From Pantoea piersonii (GTDB taxonomy: Bacteria > Pseudomonadota > Gammaproteobacteria > Enterobacterales > Enterobacteriaceae): 64,000 nt of DNA. Positions 41,243 to 49,973 of the stretch are shown here, piece after piece. The stretch covers positions 186,001 to 250,000 of the forward strand of contig NZ_RARB01000001.1 in the NCBI RefSeq assembly GCF_003612015.1, given 5' to 3'. Every line of letters starts with the position of its first letter. The first letter of the stretch is position 1. The position numbers and the translations under genes are program-made. The notes under the pieces were generated by a model. It was given only the letters and a program-made list of their open reading frames with translations. It had not been told where the DNA came from and ran no database searches.

Positions 41243-41259
41243 ACGTTATGTTATAACAT
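41243..41259. promoter_or_regulatory. Zur box upstream of the metal ABC importer
   Basis: The 17-base element matches the enterobacterial Zur core ATGTTATA-N-TATAACAT at 14 of 16 fixed positions, and contains the perfect palindrome TTATGTTA/TAACATAA (41246-41261). It lies 13 bases before the first codon of the downstream unit, a place where a bound repressor would block transcription. Confidence 0.8.
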
Positions 41260-41271
41260 AATGAGTTAATG

Positions 41272-41376
41272 ATGAGTCAGAGTGGAATGCTGCTTTCGCT
41301 GGCAGGAAGATTAGCCATCGCGTTGGGGATTATCGTCCTGCTGGCGCTGGCAATAGCGTGGGGAATCGTCTCGTGA
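41272..41376 (+). CDS. 34-residue hydrophobic membrane peptide leading the zinc importer operon
   Basis: The frame reads MSQSGMLLSLAGRLAIALG and then IIVLLALAIAWGIVS before TGA: a short polar start and one membrane helix covering about residues 12-33. The final A of its stop codon is the first base of the ATPase ATG (TGATG), so its translation would be coupled to the importer. It begins 12 bases after the Zur box, so it should be transcribed with the operon. The ribosome-binding site is poor; a start at Met6 is an alternative. It recalls single-helix helpers of other transporters such as AcrZ or KdpF, but no homology is claimed. Confidence 0.55.
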   Translation: MSQSGMLLSLAGRLAIALGIIVLLALAIAWGIVS

Positions 41377-42041
41377 TGCGTTTTATTCAACTCCAGGCGG
41401 GTTATCAGAACAGAGCGGTGACGCCAGTCATTAATGCTGAATTAACGTCTGGAAGTATGACGGCGCTGATCGGCGCCAACGGCAGCGGTAAGTCTACGCT
41501 GCTGAAAACCATTGCCGGACTCATCAAACCGGTGGCCGGAAAGTGCGAACTGCAACTTCCCCGCAAGGCCATCGGCTGGATGCCGCAGCGCAGCGAGCTG
41601 GAAACGCGCTTTCCCTTAACGGTTTTCGAACTGGTGTCGATGGGCTGCTGGCCGCGCTGCGGCTGGTTCGGTGGTATCAATCGCGCCATGCGGCGCGAGA
41701 TCGACGAGGCGCTGGATGCGGTACAGATGCGCGACTTCGCCGAGGCGCAGCCTGCCACGCTGTCAGGCGGTCAGCTGCAGCGCGTGCTTTTCGCCCGGCT
41801 GTTAATGCAGCGCAGTCCGCTGTGGCTGCTGGATGAACCTTTTAACGGCATTGATAGCAAAACGGTGACGCTGCTGATGTCAATCCTGCAGCGGCAGCAG
41901 CAGGCGGGCACAACGCTGCTGGTGGTATTGCACGATCGACCGCTGGTCGAGCGCTACTTCAGCGACGTGCTGTCAATGGACGACGACTCGGGCCGACTTG
42001 CTGCTGAGGCGTCAGTCTCGTTACGGAACCTGGCGTCATGA
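41376..42041 (+). CDS. Zinc/manganese-type ABC importer, ATP-binding protein
   Basis: The ATPase of a ZnuC-like importer. The 221-residue product starts MRFIQLQAGYQNRAVTPVIN. It has Walker A GANGSGKST, the Q-loop in IGWMPQRSE, the signature TLSGGQLQR, Walker B LWLLDEPFNGID and the switch histidine in VVLHDRPL. A GTG six codons upstream is possible, but the ATG has GGGGA 11 bases before it and sits on the stop of the small membrane peptide. It is shorter than true ZnuC and has no C-terminal extension. The neighbouring Zur boxes point to zinc as the substrate. It overlaps the permease gene by four bases. Confidence 0.9.
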   Translation: MRFIQLQAGYQNRAVTPVINAELTSGSMTALIGANGSGKSTLLKTIAGLIKPVAGKCELQLPRKAIGWMPQRSELETRFPLTVFELVSMGCWPRCGWFGGINRAMRREIDEALDAVQMRDFAEAQPATLSGGQLQRVLFARLLMQRSPLWLLDEPFNGIDSKTVTLLMSILQRQQQAGTTLLVVLHDRPLVERYFSDVLSMDDDSGRLAAEASVSLRNLAS

Positions 42042-42877
42042 TACTGATTCAGCCTTTTATCGAATTCGGCTTTATGCGCCGCGCGCTGATCGCCTGCGTG
42101 GCGCTGGCCGTCAGCGCTACGCCGCTCGGCGTCTTTTTGTCGCTGCGTCGGATGAGCCTGATTGGCGATGCGTTGTCTCACGCGGTTTTGCCCGGCGCGG
42201 CTATCGGCTACCTGATTTCTGGCTTATCGCTGGTGGCGATGGGCGTCGGCGGGCTGATCGCCGGGCTGGCGGTCGCGCTGCTCTCTGGTGCGGTCAGTCG
42301 CTATACGCCGCTGAAAGAGGATGCCAGCTTTGCCGGTTTCTACCTGGGTTCGCTGGCGCTTGGCGTCACGCTGGTGTCGCTGCGCGGCTCCAGCGTCGAT
42401 CTGCTGCATGTCTTGTTCGGTTCGCTGCTGGCGGTGGATAACCCGGCGCTGCTGCTGGTAGGCGGCATCGCCGCCTTTACCCTGCTGATGCTTGCGGTTA
42501 TTTACCGACCGCTGGTGATTGACGCTTTCGATCCCGATTTTCTGCGCGCTCAGGGCAAATGGAGCGCGCCGCTGGTGCACGGCCTTTTTCTGATGCTGGT
42601 GGTGCTGAATCTGGTGGCGGGCTTTCAGGTGCTCGGCACGCTGATGTCGGTCGGGCTGATGATGCTGCCCGCCGCCAGCGCCCGATTCTGGAGCCGGCAT
42701 CTGGCATGGATGCTGGCCGTCGCCATGGTGCTGGCGATAGCTTCAGCCGTTATCGGGCTTATGCTCTCCTGGCGCTACTCGCTGCCGGCGGGCCCGGCGG
42801 TGGTGCTGAGCGCCGCGCTGATATTTTTTCTTTCCATTCTGGCAGGGCCATGCGGCGGCATTTTGCGCCGCCATTAA
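42038..42877 (+). CDS. Zinc/manganese-type ABC importer, permease
   Basis: The integral membrane subunit of the ABC-3 (ZnuB/MntB) family. The 279-residue protein has about eight membrane helices. It shows the family motif SLRRMSLIGDALSHAVLPGAAIGYL near residues 35-60, which contacts the ATPase, and GFQVLGTLMSVGLMMLPAA in the second half. Its ATG overlaps the ATPase stop by four bases and it is followed 12 bases later by the binding-protein gene. E. coli K-12 lacks this second importer at the locus; its znuABC is elsewhere. Confidence 0.92.
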   Translation: MILIQPFIEFGFMRRALIACVALAVSATPLGVFLSLRRMSLIGDALSHAVLPGAAIGYLISGLSLVAMGVGGLIAGLAVALLSGAVSRYTPLKEDASFAGFYLGSLALGVTLVSLRGSSVDLLHVLFGSLLAVDNPALLLVGGIAAFTLLMLAVIYRPLVIDAFDPDFLRAQGKWSAPLVHGLFLMLVVLNLVAGFQVLGTLMSVGLMMLPAASARFWSRHLAWMLAVAMVLAIASAVIGLMLSWRYSLPAGPAVVLSAALIFFLSILAGPCGGILRRH

Positions 42878-42889
42878 ACAGGGGTATTT

Positions 42890-43768
42890 ATGAAGAAGTT
42901 ACCATTAAGTCTGGCGATCGGCGCGCTGCTGATCAGCCCGTTATCCATGGCGAAAACCGTTAATGCCGTCGCAAGCTTTACCGTACTGGCGGACATTGTG
43001 AAACAGGTCGGCGGCGAGCATGTCAATGTGAAATCGCTGGTGGGGCCGAACGGCGATCCTCACACCTTTGAACCCACGCCGCAGGACAGCCAGGCGCTGG
43101 CTAAAGCAGATATCGTATTCGTCAGCGGCCTTGGCCTTGAAGGATGGATGGATCGTCTGGTCAGCGCCTCTGGCTATAAAGGCGAACCGGTGGTCGCCTC
43201 GCGCGGCGTTTCGACGCGCAGTATGGAGGAAGAGGGCAAAACCGTCACCGACCCCCATGCATGGAACAGCATGTATAACGGCGTTATCTACGCCACCAAC
43301 GTGATGAACGCCTTGATTAAAGCTGACCCGCAGGATGCCGACGCTATTCGACGCAGTGGCGAAAATTATATTCAGAAGCTGCAGGCGCTGGACAGCTGGG
43401 CGAAAACGTCCTTCGCGACGGTACCTGCGGCGAAGCGCAAGGTGCTGACCAGCCACGATGCGTTTGGCTACTTCGGCCAGCGCTACGGCGTAACCTTTCT
43501 TGCGCCGGTGGGCTTTTCTACCGAAGCGGAGGCCAGCGCCAGCGAGGTGGGGAGCCTGATAAAGCAGCTACAGGCCGAACATATCCATACCTATTTTATT
43601 GAGAATCAGACCGACCCGCGCCTGGTGAAGCAGATCGCCAGCGCAACGAAGGCTCAGCCGGGCGGCGAACTCTATCCGGAAGCGCTGTCACAACCTTCCG
43701 GCCCGGCGCCGACCTATGTCGCGGCATTCCGTCATAACGTAGATGCCATGATCCGCAGTATGAAATAA
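42890..43768 (+). CDS. Zinc/manganese-type ABC importer, periplasmic binding protein
   Basis: A cluster A-I solute-binding protein. The 292-residue precursor has a signal peptide (MKKLPLSLAIGALLISPLSMA, cut before KTVNA). Metal ligand candidates are His in NGDPHTFEPTPQD, His in VTDPHAWNSM, His in LTSHDAFGYFGQ and an acidic residue in LYPEALSQPSG. It lacks the His-rich loop of classical ZnuA, so it may have a higher-affinity or different delivery mode, or bind Mn as well. The Zur context favours zinc. A similar accessory zinc importer has been described in Klebsiella under the name Zni, as I recall. Confidence 0.9.
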   Translation: MKKLPLSLAIGALLISPLSMAKTVNAVASFTVLADIVKQVGGEHVNVKSLVGPNGDPHTFEPTPQDSQALAKADIVFVSGLGLEGWMDRLVSASGYKGEPVVASRGVSTRSMEEEGKTVTDPHAWNSMYNGVIYATNVMNALIKADPQDADAIRRSGENYIQKLQALDSWAKTSFATVPAAKRKVLTSHDAFGYFGQRYGVTFLAPVGFSTEAEASASEVGSLIKQLQAEHIHTYFIENQTDPRLVKQIASATKAQPGGELYPEALSQPSGPAPTYVAAFRHNVDAMIRSMK

Positions 43769-43773
43769 AAAAA

Positions 43774-43793
43774 GGCCGGGGAGAGCCCCGGCC
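43774..43793 (-). terminator. Terminator of rpmE2-rpmJ2
   Basis: GGCCGGGG pairs with CCCCGGCC across four bases, and on the minus strand it is followed by a seven-T run. It lies between the convergent importer operon and the ribosomal genes and can act mainly for the latter. Confidence 0.87.
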
Positions 43794-43810
43794 AGCTATC
43801 ACGACACATC

Positions 43811-43951
43811 CTAACGTTTTTTCTTTCTTCCCTGCACCGCCTTAAAGCGCGGATTCGATTTGCAAATCACAAACACACGTCCGTGACGACGAACGATCTT
43901 ACAATCCTTGTGGCGCTTCTTTGCTGACGCCAGCGAGCTTAATACCTGCAT
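43811..43951 (-). CDS. ykgO: Zinc-independent ribosomal protein L36 paralogue (type B)
   Basis: The alternative L36 that replaces the zinc-containing form under zinc starvation. The 46-residue protein reads [20 protein letters not shown] and ends [14 protein letters not shown]. It has only two cysteines and lacks the C-C-C-H zinc ribbon of RpmJ, and carries the longer basic form typical of YkgO. It lies 11 bases downstream of the L31 paralogue gene on the same strand and shares its Zur-box promoter. Confidence 0.95.
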   Translation of the reverse strand: MQVLSSLASAKKRHKDCKIVRRHGRVFVICKSNPRFKAVQGRKKKR

Positions 43952-43962
43952 CTGTTACGCCT

Positions 43963-44214
43963 CTATTTTTTAAGAAAGCGACCGAAGCGCTGGTTGAAGC
44001 GAGCGGCGCTGCCTTCTTTAGTAAACTCTTTCTGCTTGCCGGTGTAATAGACGTGGGAAGCGGAAGAGACATCCAGCGTCACATAGGGCAGGGTTTCGCC
44101 TTCAAACTCGATGGTGCGCTCCGTTTTAATGGTGGAGCCGACTTTGAAATATTGATCGACGGTAGTGTCATGGAAGACGACCGGGCGGTAAGCAGGATGG
44201 ATATTCGGTTTCAT
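43963..44214 (-). CDS. ykgM: Zinc-independent ribosomal protein L31 paralogue (type B)
   Basis: The alternative L31 that displaces zinc-bound RpmE and frees zinc during starvation. The 83-residue product starts [20 protein letters not shown] and contains [21 protein letters not shown] and [12 protein letters not shown]. It has no cysteine, so the CxxC zinc motif of type A L31 is absent. It is the first gene of the ykgM-ykgO pair under a Zur-box-overlapped promoter. An upstream in-frame start of 52 codons is rejected. Confidence 0.96.
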   Translation of the reverse strand: MKPNIHPAYRPVVFHDTTVDQYFKVGSTIKTERTIEFEGETLPYVTLDVSSASHVYYTGKQKEFTKEGSAARFNQRFGRFLKK

Positions 44215-44230
44215 AACGCCTCCAAATGTT

Positions 44231-44277
44231 ATGTTATAAAGTAACATTATTATGGCGCGCATCAATTCGGAATGCAA
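44231..44277 (-). promoter_or_regulatory. ykgM-ykgO promoter with Zur box
   Basis: On the minus strand TTGCAT (44277-44272) and CATAAT (44254-44249) are 17 bases apart. Directly downstream, 44231-44247 matches ATGTTATA-N-TATAACAT at all but two fixed positions. A repressor bound there would cover the transcription start, so the pair should be derepressed when zinc is scarce. Confidence 0.85.
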
Positions 44278-44332
44278 CTCTGATAAATGGTTGAACGGGA
44301 AGAGTGAAAAGGGAAGCGGGTGCGGAACCCAT

Positions 44333-44358
44333 AAAAAAGGCCGCTTGCGCGGCCTTTT
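44333..44358 (-). terminator. Terminator of acrAB
   Basis: GGCCGC/GCGGCC stem with a four-base loop and an A/T extension; on the minus strand it ends in TTTTTT. It starts 17 bases past the acrB stop. Confidence 0.88.
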
Positions 44359-44374
44359 GTGAGTCAGCATCAGA

Positions 44375-47300
44375 TTAATGCTGATGGCTTTGTTCGGTCG
44401 GGTGACCTTTTTCCAGCTCCGATTTGTTCTTGCTGAAGCGGCGACGTACCACCACGAAGAACACCGGAACGAAGAAGATTGCCAGCGCGGTCGCCGTGAC
44501 CATGCCGCCCATTACGCCAGTACCGACGGCGTTCTGCGCGCCGGAGCCCGCGCCGGTGCTGATCGCCAGCGGCAACACGCCGAGAATAAAGGCCAGCGAG
44601 GTCATCAGGATAGGACGCAGACGCATACGGCACGCCTCCAGCGTCGCTTCTACCAGACCTTTGCCCTCTTTCTCCATCAAATCCTTAGCGAATTCGACGA
44701 TCAGAATGGCGTTCTTCGCCGACAGGCCGACGGTGGTCAGCAGACCCACCACAAAGTAAACGTCATTACTCAGTCCGCGCAGCGTGGTAAAGATCAGCGC
44801 GCCGATAACACCGAGCGGCACCACCAGCATTACCGAGAACGGAATTGACCAGCTCTCATAAAGCGCCGCCAGACAGAGGAAGACCACAATCAGCGAGATA
44901 GCATAGAGCGCAGGAGCCTGGTTGCCGGAGAGGCGTTCCTGATAGGACATGCCGGTCCAGTCATACCCGATGCCCGCAGGCAGTTTCGCCGCCAGCTGTT
45001 CCATCAGGTTCATGGCGTCGCCGGAGCTTTTGCCTGGCGCAGCCTGGCCCAGAATCTCCATTGACGGCAGGCCGTTATAGCGTTCCAGACGCGGCGAACC
45101 ATACTGCCACTTCGCCGACGAGAAGGCCGAGAAGGGAACCATGTTGCCGCTGCTGTTGCGCACGTACCACTTGCTGATGTCGTCAGGCAGCATACGGTCT
45201 TTGGCCTGGCCCATCACGTAGACCTTCTTCACACGACCGCGATCGATAAAGTCATTAACGTAAGAGCCGCCCCAGGCCGCACCCAGCGTGGTATTGATAT
45301 CAGACAGCGACACGCCCAGCGCCTGCGCTTTTTCCTGATCGATAGTCAGCTTGTACTGCGGCGTATCTTCCAGACCGTTAGGACGCACGCCTACCAGCGT
45401 ATCGGCGTGCTGCGCCACCATACCCAGCAGCTGATTACGCGCTTCGGTCAGTTTTTCATGGCCGAGGTTGTTCTGGTCGATCAGTTCAAAGTCGAAGCCG
45501 GTGGCGTTACCCAGTTCGATAATCGCCGGCAGGTTGAACGGGAACACCATCGCATCTTTAATCTGGCCCAGCGCCGCCATGGCGCGGCCGGCAATAGCCG
45601 GTACCTTCAGATTGCTGCTGCTGCGTTCATCCCAGGGTTTCAGACTGACGAAGGCGATACCGGTGTTCTGACCGCGGCCGGAGAAGCCGAAGCCGTTAAC
45701 GGTAAACACCGACTGCACGCTGTCCTTCTCTTTATTCAGGAAGTAATCCGTCACCTGATCCAGCACCTTCTGCGTACGCTCTTGCGTCGCGCCCGCAGGC
45801 AGCTGCGCCTGAGCAAGCAGCAGACCCTGATCTTCTTCCGGCAGGAACGAAGAGGGGAGGCGCAGGAACAGATAGGCCATACCCACTACGATCACCAGAT
45901 AGATCACCAGGTAACGGCCGGTGCTGCGCACGATATGACCGACGCTGTCGACGTAGTGGCTGGTGCTCTTGTCGAACAGGCGGTTAAACCAGCCGAAGAA
46001 ACCTTTGGTTTTGCCATGCTCGCCTTTCTGGATCGGCTTCAGCAGGGTGGCGCAGAGCGCGGGCGTCAGGATCAACGCCACCAGCACCGAAAGCGCCATA
46101 GCGGAGACGATAGTGATGGAGAACTGACGATAGATGACGCCGGTTGAGCCGCCGAAGAAGGCCATCGGGATAAATACCGCCGACAGCACCAGCGCGATAC
46201 CGACCAGCGCGCCCTGAATCTGCTCCATCGAGCGGCGCGTCGCCTCTTTCGGCGGCAGCCCCTCTTCGCCCATTACGCGCTCGACGTTCTCCACCACCAC
46301 GATGGCGTCATCCACCAGCAGGCCGATGGCGAGCACCATCCCGAACATTGTCAGCGTGTTTATCGAGTAACCGAAGGCGCTGATGATGGCGAAGGTGCCA
46401 AGCAGTACCACCGGCACCGCGATAGTTGGAATCAGCGTGGCGCGGAAGTTCTGCAGGAAGAGATACATAACCAGGAACACCAGTACGATCGCTTCAAACA
46501 GAGTTTTAACCACTTCGAAGATCGAGATCTTAACGAACGGCGTGGTGTCATAAGGGTAAACGACTTTCAGGCCAGCCGGGAAGGTGGACTGCAGCTTGCC
46601 CAGCTCCGCCTTCACCGCGTTAGCGGTATCCAGCGCGTTGGCGCCGGTCGCCAGTTTGATACCGATACCGGATGCCGGTTTGCCGTTAAAGCGCGCAACG
46701 ACCTCGTAGTTCTCGCCGCCCAGCTCGATTTTCGCCACGTCGCGCAGGCGCACCTGCGAACCGTCGGTATTGACCTTCAGCAGAATTTTGCCGAATTCGT
46801 CGGTGGAGGTCAGACGCGTCTGGGCGATGATCGAGGCGTTAAGCTGCTGATTCGGCGCGGCAGGCGCGCCGCCCAGCTGACCCGCCGCTACCTGGGCGTT
46901 CTGCGTGTTGATGGCGCTGATGACGTCGACTGGCGTCAGCTGATAGTTATTCAGCTTGGCCGGATCCATCCAGATACGCATCGCATACTGCGCACCGAAG
47001 ATCTGGGTATCGCCCACGCCGGAGGTACGGCTAATGGGGTCCTTGATATTCGATGCGACGAAGTCTGCGATATCGTTCTGCGTCATGGAGCCATTATCGC
47101 TGACGAAACCCGCCACCATCAGGAAGCTGCTGGAGGATTTCTGCACCTGAATACCCTGCTGCTGCACTTCCTGCGGCAGCAGCGGCATCGCCAGCTGCAG
47201 TTTGTTCTGCACCTGGACCTGCGCGATATCGGGATCGGTGCCGGATTCGAAACTCAGGGTCAGCTGCAGGTTACCGGAAGAATCACTGTTTGATGAGAAG

Positions 47301-47530
47301 TACATCAGCCCATCAATACCGTTCATATTCTGTTCGATAACCTGCGTCACGGAATCCTGCAGCGTTTTCGCATCCGCGCCTGGATAAGCGGCACGAATCT
47401 GTACGGCCGGCGGAGCAACGTTGGGATATTGCTCGATCGGCAGTTTGAGAATCGATAGCGCACCCGCCAGCATCACGATGATGGCGATTACCCACGCAAA
47501 GATGGGGCGATCGATAAAGAACTTAGCCAT
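44375..47530 (-). CDS. acrB: RND multidrug efflux pump inner-membrane subunit AcrB
   Basis: The proton-driven trimeric pump of the AcrAB-TolC system. The 1051-residue protein (E. coli 1049) starts [20 protein letters not shown], the HAE1 family N-terminus. It has 12 membrane helices, two large periplasmic loops, and the proton-relay aspartates in [18 protein letters not shown] (Asp407/408 equivalents), with the relay lysine in [16 protein letters not shown]. The C-terminus ends with [11 protein letters not shown], a His-bearing tail. It follows acrA by 16 bases. Confidence 0.98.
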   Translation of the reverse strand: MAKFFIDRPIFAWVIAIIVMLAGALSILKLPIEQYPNVAPPAVQIRAAYPGADAKTLQDSVTQVIEQNMNGIDGLMYFSSNSDSSGNLQLTLSFESGTDPDIAQVQVQNKLQLAMPLLPQEVQQQGIQVQKSSSSFLMVAGFVSDNGSMTQNDIADFVASNIKDPISRTSGVGDTQIFGAQYAMRIWMDPAKLNNYQLTPVDVISAINTQNAQVAAGQLGGAPAAPNQQLNASIIAQTRLTSTDEFGKILLKVNTDGSQVRLRDVAKIELGGENYEVVARFNGKPASGIGIKLATGANALDTANAVKAELGKLQSTFPAGLKVVYPYDTTPFVKISIFEVVKTLFEAIVLVFLVMYLFLQNFRATLIPTIAVPVVLLGTFAIISAFGYSINTLTMFGMVLAIGLLVDDAIVVVENVERVMGEEGLPPKEATRRSMEQIQGALVGIALVLSAVFIPMAFFGGSTGVIYRQFSITIVSAMALSVLVALILTPALCATLLKPIQKGEHGKTKGFFGWFNRLFDKSTSHYVDSVGHIVRSTGRYLVIYLVIVVGMAYLFLRLPSSFLPEEDQGLLLAQAQLPAGATQERTQKVLDQVTDYFLNKEKDSVQSVFTVNGFGFSGRGQNTGIAFVSLKPWDERSSSNLKVPAIAGRAMAALGQIKDAMVFPFNLPAIIELGNATGFDFELIDQNNLGHEKLTEARNQLLGMVAQHADTLVGVRPNGLEDTPQYKLTIDQEKAQALGVSLSDINTTLGAAWGGSYVNDFIDRGRVKKVYVMGQAKDRMLPDDISKWYVRNSSGNMVPFSAFSSAKWQYGSPRLERYNGLPSMEILGQAAPGKSSGDAMNLMEQLAAKLPAGIGYDWTGMSYQERLSGNQAPALYAISLIVVFLCLAALYESWSIPFSVMLVVPLGVIGALIFTTLRGLSNDVYFVVGLLTTVGLSAKNAILIVEFAKDLMEKEGKGLVEATLEACRMRLRPILMTSLAFILGVLPLAISTGAGSGAQNAVGTGVMGGMVTATALAIFFVPVFFVVVRRRFSKNKSELEKGHPTEQSHQH

Positions 47531-47546
47531 GTATCAACGGCTCCTG

Positions 47547-48749
47547 TTAAGACGAAGATTTTTCAGACTGGGTCTGAGATTGCGCATTCGCGTCAGATTT
47601 TTGCTCGGCAGAGACTTCCTGCGGCGTCACCTGGGCGCCTGGCTTCGCGCGCTGAATGCCGACGCTGATAACACGTTCACCCTCTTTCAAACCAGAGGTC
47701 ACCAGCCATTTGTCGCCGATCGCCTGCGCGGCATTGACATTGCGTACCTCAACCTTGTTGTCCGCGCCAACCACCATCACGGTCGCCTGACCGGTCGGGG
47801 TGCGCGCTACAGCCTGCTGCGGAACCAGCAGCGCATTCGGATTGGTGCCTTCTTCCAGACGTGCGCGGACGAACATGCCCGGCAGCAGACGGTGATCCGG
47901 GTTCGGCACGATGGCACGCAGAGTGATAGAGCCAGTGGTCTCGTCAACCGTTACGTCAGAGAACTCCAGCGTACCTTTCTGCGGCGATTCGCTGCCGTCC
48001 TGCATCAGTACGGTTACGCTAGCCTTGCCGTCGACCTGCTTCAGCTGGCCAGACTCCAGTTCTGCGCGCAGGCGCATAAACTCGTCGCTGGACTGGGTTA
48101 CATCGACATACATCGGGTCGAGCTGCTGCACAGTGGCCAGCGCGGTGGTCTGCGCACTCTGCACCAGCGCGCCTTCAGTCACGGACGATTTGCCGATACG
48201 GCCGCTGATAGGCGAGGTCACTTTAGTGTAGGCAAGGTTAATGCGGGCGGTTTCGACATTCGCCTTAGCGACCTGCACGGCGGCGGCGTTTTGCGCGGCG
48301 GTGGCGACGGCGTTATCGTAATCCTGCTGGCTGATATATTTCGTTCCGAGCAGCGGCTTGTAACGATTAACCGTTAACTGCGCGATGCGCGCGTTGGCTT
48401 CCGCCTGCGCCAGATCGCCTTTCGCGCTGTCGTAGCTCGCCTGGTAGGTTGCAGGATCGATCTGATAAAGCGATTCGCCCGCTTTGATGTCACTGCCTTC
48501 CACGAAGTTACGTTTCAGAATGATACCGGAAACCTGAGGGCGCACTTCAGCCACGCGATAGGCGGAGGTACGACCCGGCAGCTCGGTGGTGATCTTCAGG
48601 GGTTCGCTTTTAAGGGTGACAACGCCCACTTCCGGCGGATGTTGCTGGGCGGCTTGCTGGGATTTATTATCATCACATCCTGTTAACACAAAGCTGCCTG
48701 AAAGCATCAGGACGGCCGCCAGAGGCGCTAATCCTCTGTTTTTATTCAT
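47547..48749 (-). CDS. acrA: RND efflux periplasmic adaptor AcrA
   Basis: The lipoprotein membrane-fusion subunit connecting AcrB to TolC. The 400-residue precursor starts MNKNRGLAPLAAVLMLSGSF with the lipobox LTGC (Cys25). Lipoyl, alpha-hairpin (coiled-coil with AKGDLAQAEANARIAQLTVNRY) and beta-barrel domains follow in order. The tail after about residue 375 is Ser/Gln/Lys-rich, as in relatives. A start nine codons earlier exists but lacks a signal. The promoter region includes the AcrR operator. Confidence 0.97.
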   Translation of the reverse strand: MNKNRGLAPLAAVLMLSGSFVLTGCDDNKSQQAAQQHPPEVGVVTLKSEPLKITTELPGRTSAYRVAEVRPQVSGIILKRNFVEGSDIKAGESLYQIDPATYQASYDSAKGDLAQAEANARIAQLTVNRYKPLLGTKYISQQDYDNAVATAAQNAAAVQVAKANVETARINLAYTKVTSPISGRIGKSSVTEGALVQSAQTTALATVQQLDPMYVDVTQSSDEFMRLRAELESGQLKQVDGKASVTVLMQDGSESPQKGTLEFSDVTVDETTGSITLRAIVPNPDHRLLPGMFVRARLEEGTNPNALLVPQQAVARTPTGQATVMVVGADNKVEVRNVNAAQAIGDKWLVTSGLKEGERVISVGIQRAKPGAQVTPQEVSAEQKSDANAQSQTQSEKSSS

Positions 48750-48838
48750 AAATAAACCTCTAGTGTCCGATATCAATTGATCAATGGATCACAAACCGAT
48801 AAACCCATTGCTGCGCTAAAACCCGGGTCGTGCTATGG

Positions 48839-48862
48839 TACATACATTCATAAATGTATGTA
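48839..48862. promoter_or_regulatory. AcrR operator in the acrA/acrR divergent region
   Basis: A perfect 24-base inverted repeat with arms TACATACATT and AATGTATGTA around CATA. E. coli AcrR binds TACATACATT-N4-AATGTATGTA at the same place, so both promoters are likely repressed through this site. Confidence 0.93.
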
Positions 48863-48891
48863 AACTTGCCAGTTTGTAAAAAAAGCTCCCT

Positions 48892-49530
48892 ATGGCACGA
48901 AAAACCAAAGCCCAAGCGCTTGAAACGCGTCACCAAATTCTTGATGCCGCCCTTGCACTCTTCTCCTGCCAGGGTGTTTCCGCCACTTCTCTTGCGGATA
49001 TTGCGGCGGCGGCTGGCGTGACGCGGGGCGCGATCTACTGGCACTTTAAAAATAAAGCCGATGTGTTACACGAGATCTGGCTGCGCACCGACGCTGGGCT
49101 TGATGATGTGGAACTTGAGTATCAGACAAAATACCCCGGCGATCCACTTTCTGTCTTACGCGCAATGCTAATCTATATCTTTGAAGCGACAGCAAAGGAT
49201 CCGCAACGCCGCGCGCTGATGGAGATCATTTTCCATAAGTGCGAATTCGTTGGCGAAATGGCTGCGCTGCAAATTATGCAGCAAAGTTTACTGTCGGAAT
49301 GTTATGACAAAATAGAAGACGTTTTGAAAGAGTGTATTGAGGCAGGACAATTACCCGTCACGCTCAATACCCGCCAGGCGGCGCTGCTGCTGCGGGGCTA
49401 CGTCAACGGTATGATGGAAAGCTGGCTGTTTACGCCGGAGAGTTTCGACCTGGCGGCGACCGCGCCGCAAATCGTCGAGGCGTTTATCGATATGCTGCGC
49501 CTGAGCCCAACCTTGACGGCCTCACCTTAG
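48892..49530 (+). CDS. acrR: TetR-family repressor AcrR
   Basis: Represses acrAB and its own gene, and releases DNA on binding dyes and other drugs. The 212-residue product starts [20 protein letters not shown]. The TetR helix-turn-helix is in [20 protein letters not shown] followed by [12 protein letters not shown] (about residues 32-62). The C-terminal ligand domain keeps the E. coli pattern. Its stop codon lies inside the end of rsmS on the opposite strand (4-base overlap). In E. coli the mechanosensitive channel gene mscK follows; here it is absent. Confidence 0.96.
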   Translation: MARKTKAQALETRHQILDAALALFSCQGVSATSLADIAAAAGVTRGAIYWHFKNKADVLHEIWLRTDAGLDDVELEYQTKYPGDPLSVLRAMLIYIFEATAKDPQRRALMEIIFHKCEFVGEMAALQIMQQSLLSECYDKIEDVLKECIEAGQLPVTLNTRQAALLLRGYVNGMMESWLFTPESFDLAATAPQIVEAFIDMLRLSPTLTASP

Positions 49531-49682
49531 GCCCGCTGTTCCGCGGCGCGTTTCTTCTCAAAGTCGCGCTGCACAATCGCCAGCGCCGCCAGCACGGTGT
49601 CGGCTGGCAACTGGTTCTCTTCCAGCAGCTGAATCAAATCCACCGCCAGTTTTATTTCGTCAGGTGCGTTTTCCAGTGACAT
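49527..49682 (-). CDS. rsmS: Small pleiotropic regulatory protein RsmS (YbaM)
   Basis: A 51-residue acidic protein reading [20 protein letters not shown] and ending [13 protein letters not shown]. coli YbaM is nearly the same over its first 30 residues. The Pectobacterium homologue RsmS affects Rsm-controlled secondary metabolism and virulence. It is convergent with acrR, with overlapping stop codons, and is followed upstream by a GlsB-type gene rather than directly by priC. Its short length means it is easily missed. Confidence 0.92.
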   Translation of the reverse strand: MSLENAPDEIKLAVDLIQLLEENQLPADTVLAALAIVQRDFEKKRAAEQRA

Positions 49683-49691
49683 AGTGACTCC

Positions 49692-49937
49692 TCATATGCG
49701 CAGTTTCGCCGCGACCAGCATCATCGTTAACGCGCCGACCAGCGCGATGCCGAGCGCGCCGGGATGAAGCGTCGCCAGCGAGCCCAGCCCAAAGTAGCTG
49801 GCGATATAGCCGCCGACCAGCGCGCCGATAACCGCCAGCACCAGCGTGGCGGCGAGACCGCCGGGCCGACCGGGGAAAAACCGCCGCTTCAGCCAGCCCG
49901 CGACCACGCCAGTGATAATCCAGGCTACGATTCCCAT
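49692..49937 (-). CDS. GlsB/YeaQ/YmgE family small membrane protein
   Basis: The 81-residue protein has three membrane helices. The glycine-rich pattern MGIVAWIITGVVAGWLKRRF, then FPGRPGGLAATLVLAVIGAL and VGGYIASYFGLG, is the signature of the transglycosylase-associated (GlsB/YeaQ/YmgE) family; stress-related roles are reported, biochemical function unknown. A CAGGAG ribosome-binding site precedes the ATG. It lies between rsmS and priC, where E. coli has nothing, and could be co-transcribed with priC and rsmS. Confidence 0.88.
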   Translation of the reverse strand: MGIVAWIITGVVAGWLKRRFFPGRPGGLAATLVLAVIGALVGGYIASYFGLGSLATLHPGALGIALVGALTMMLVAAKLRI

Positions 49938-49973
49938 TTCAGGCTCCTGAACAGGTGGCGCTAAGTATAGGCG

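Noticed and set aside
45407..46147. 246-codon frame antisense to acrB
   Set aside because: Shadow composition, and acrB occupies the other strand without doubt.
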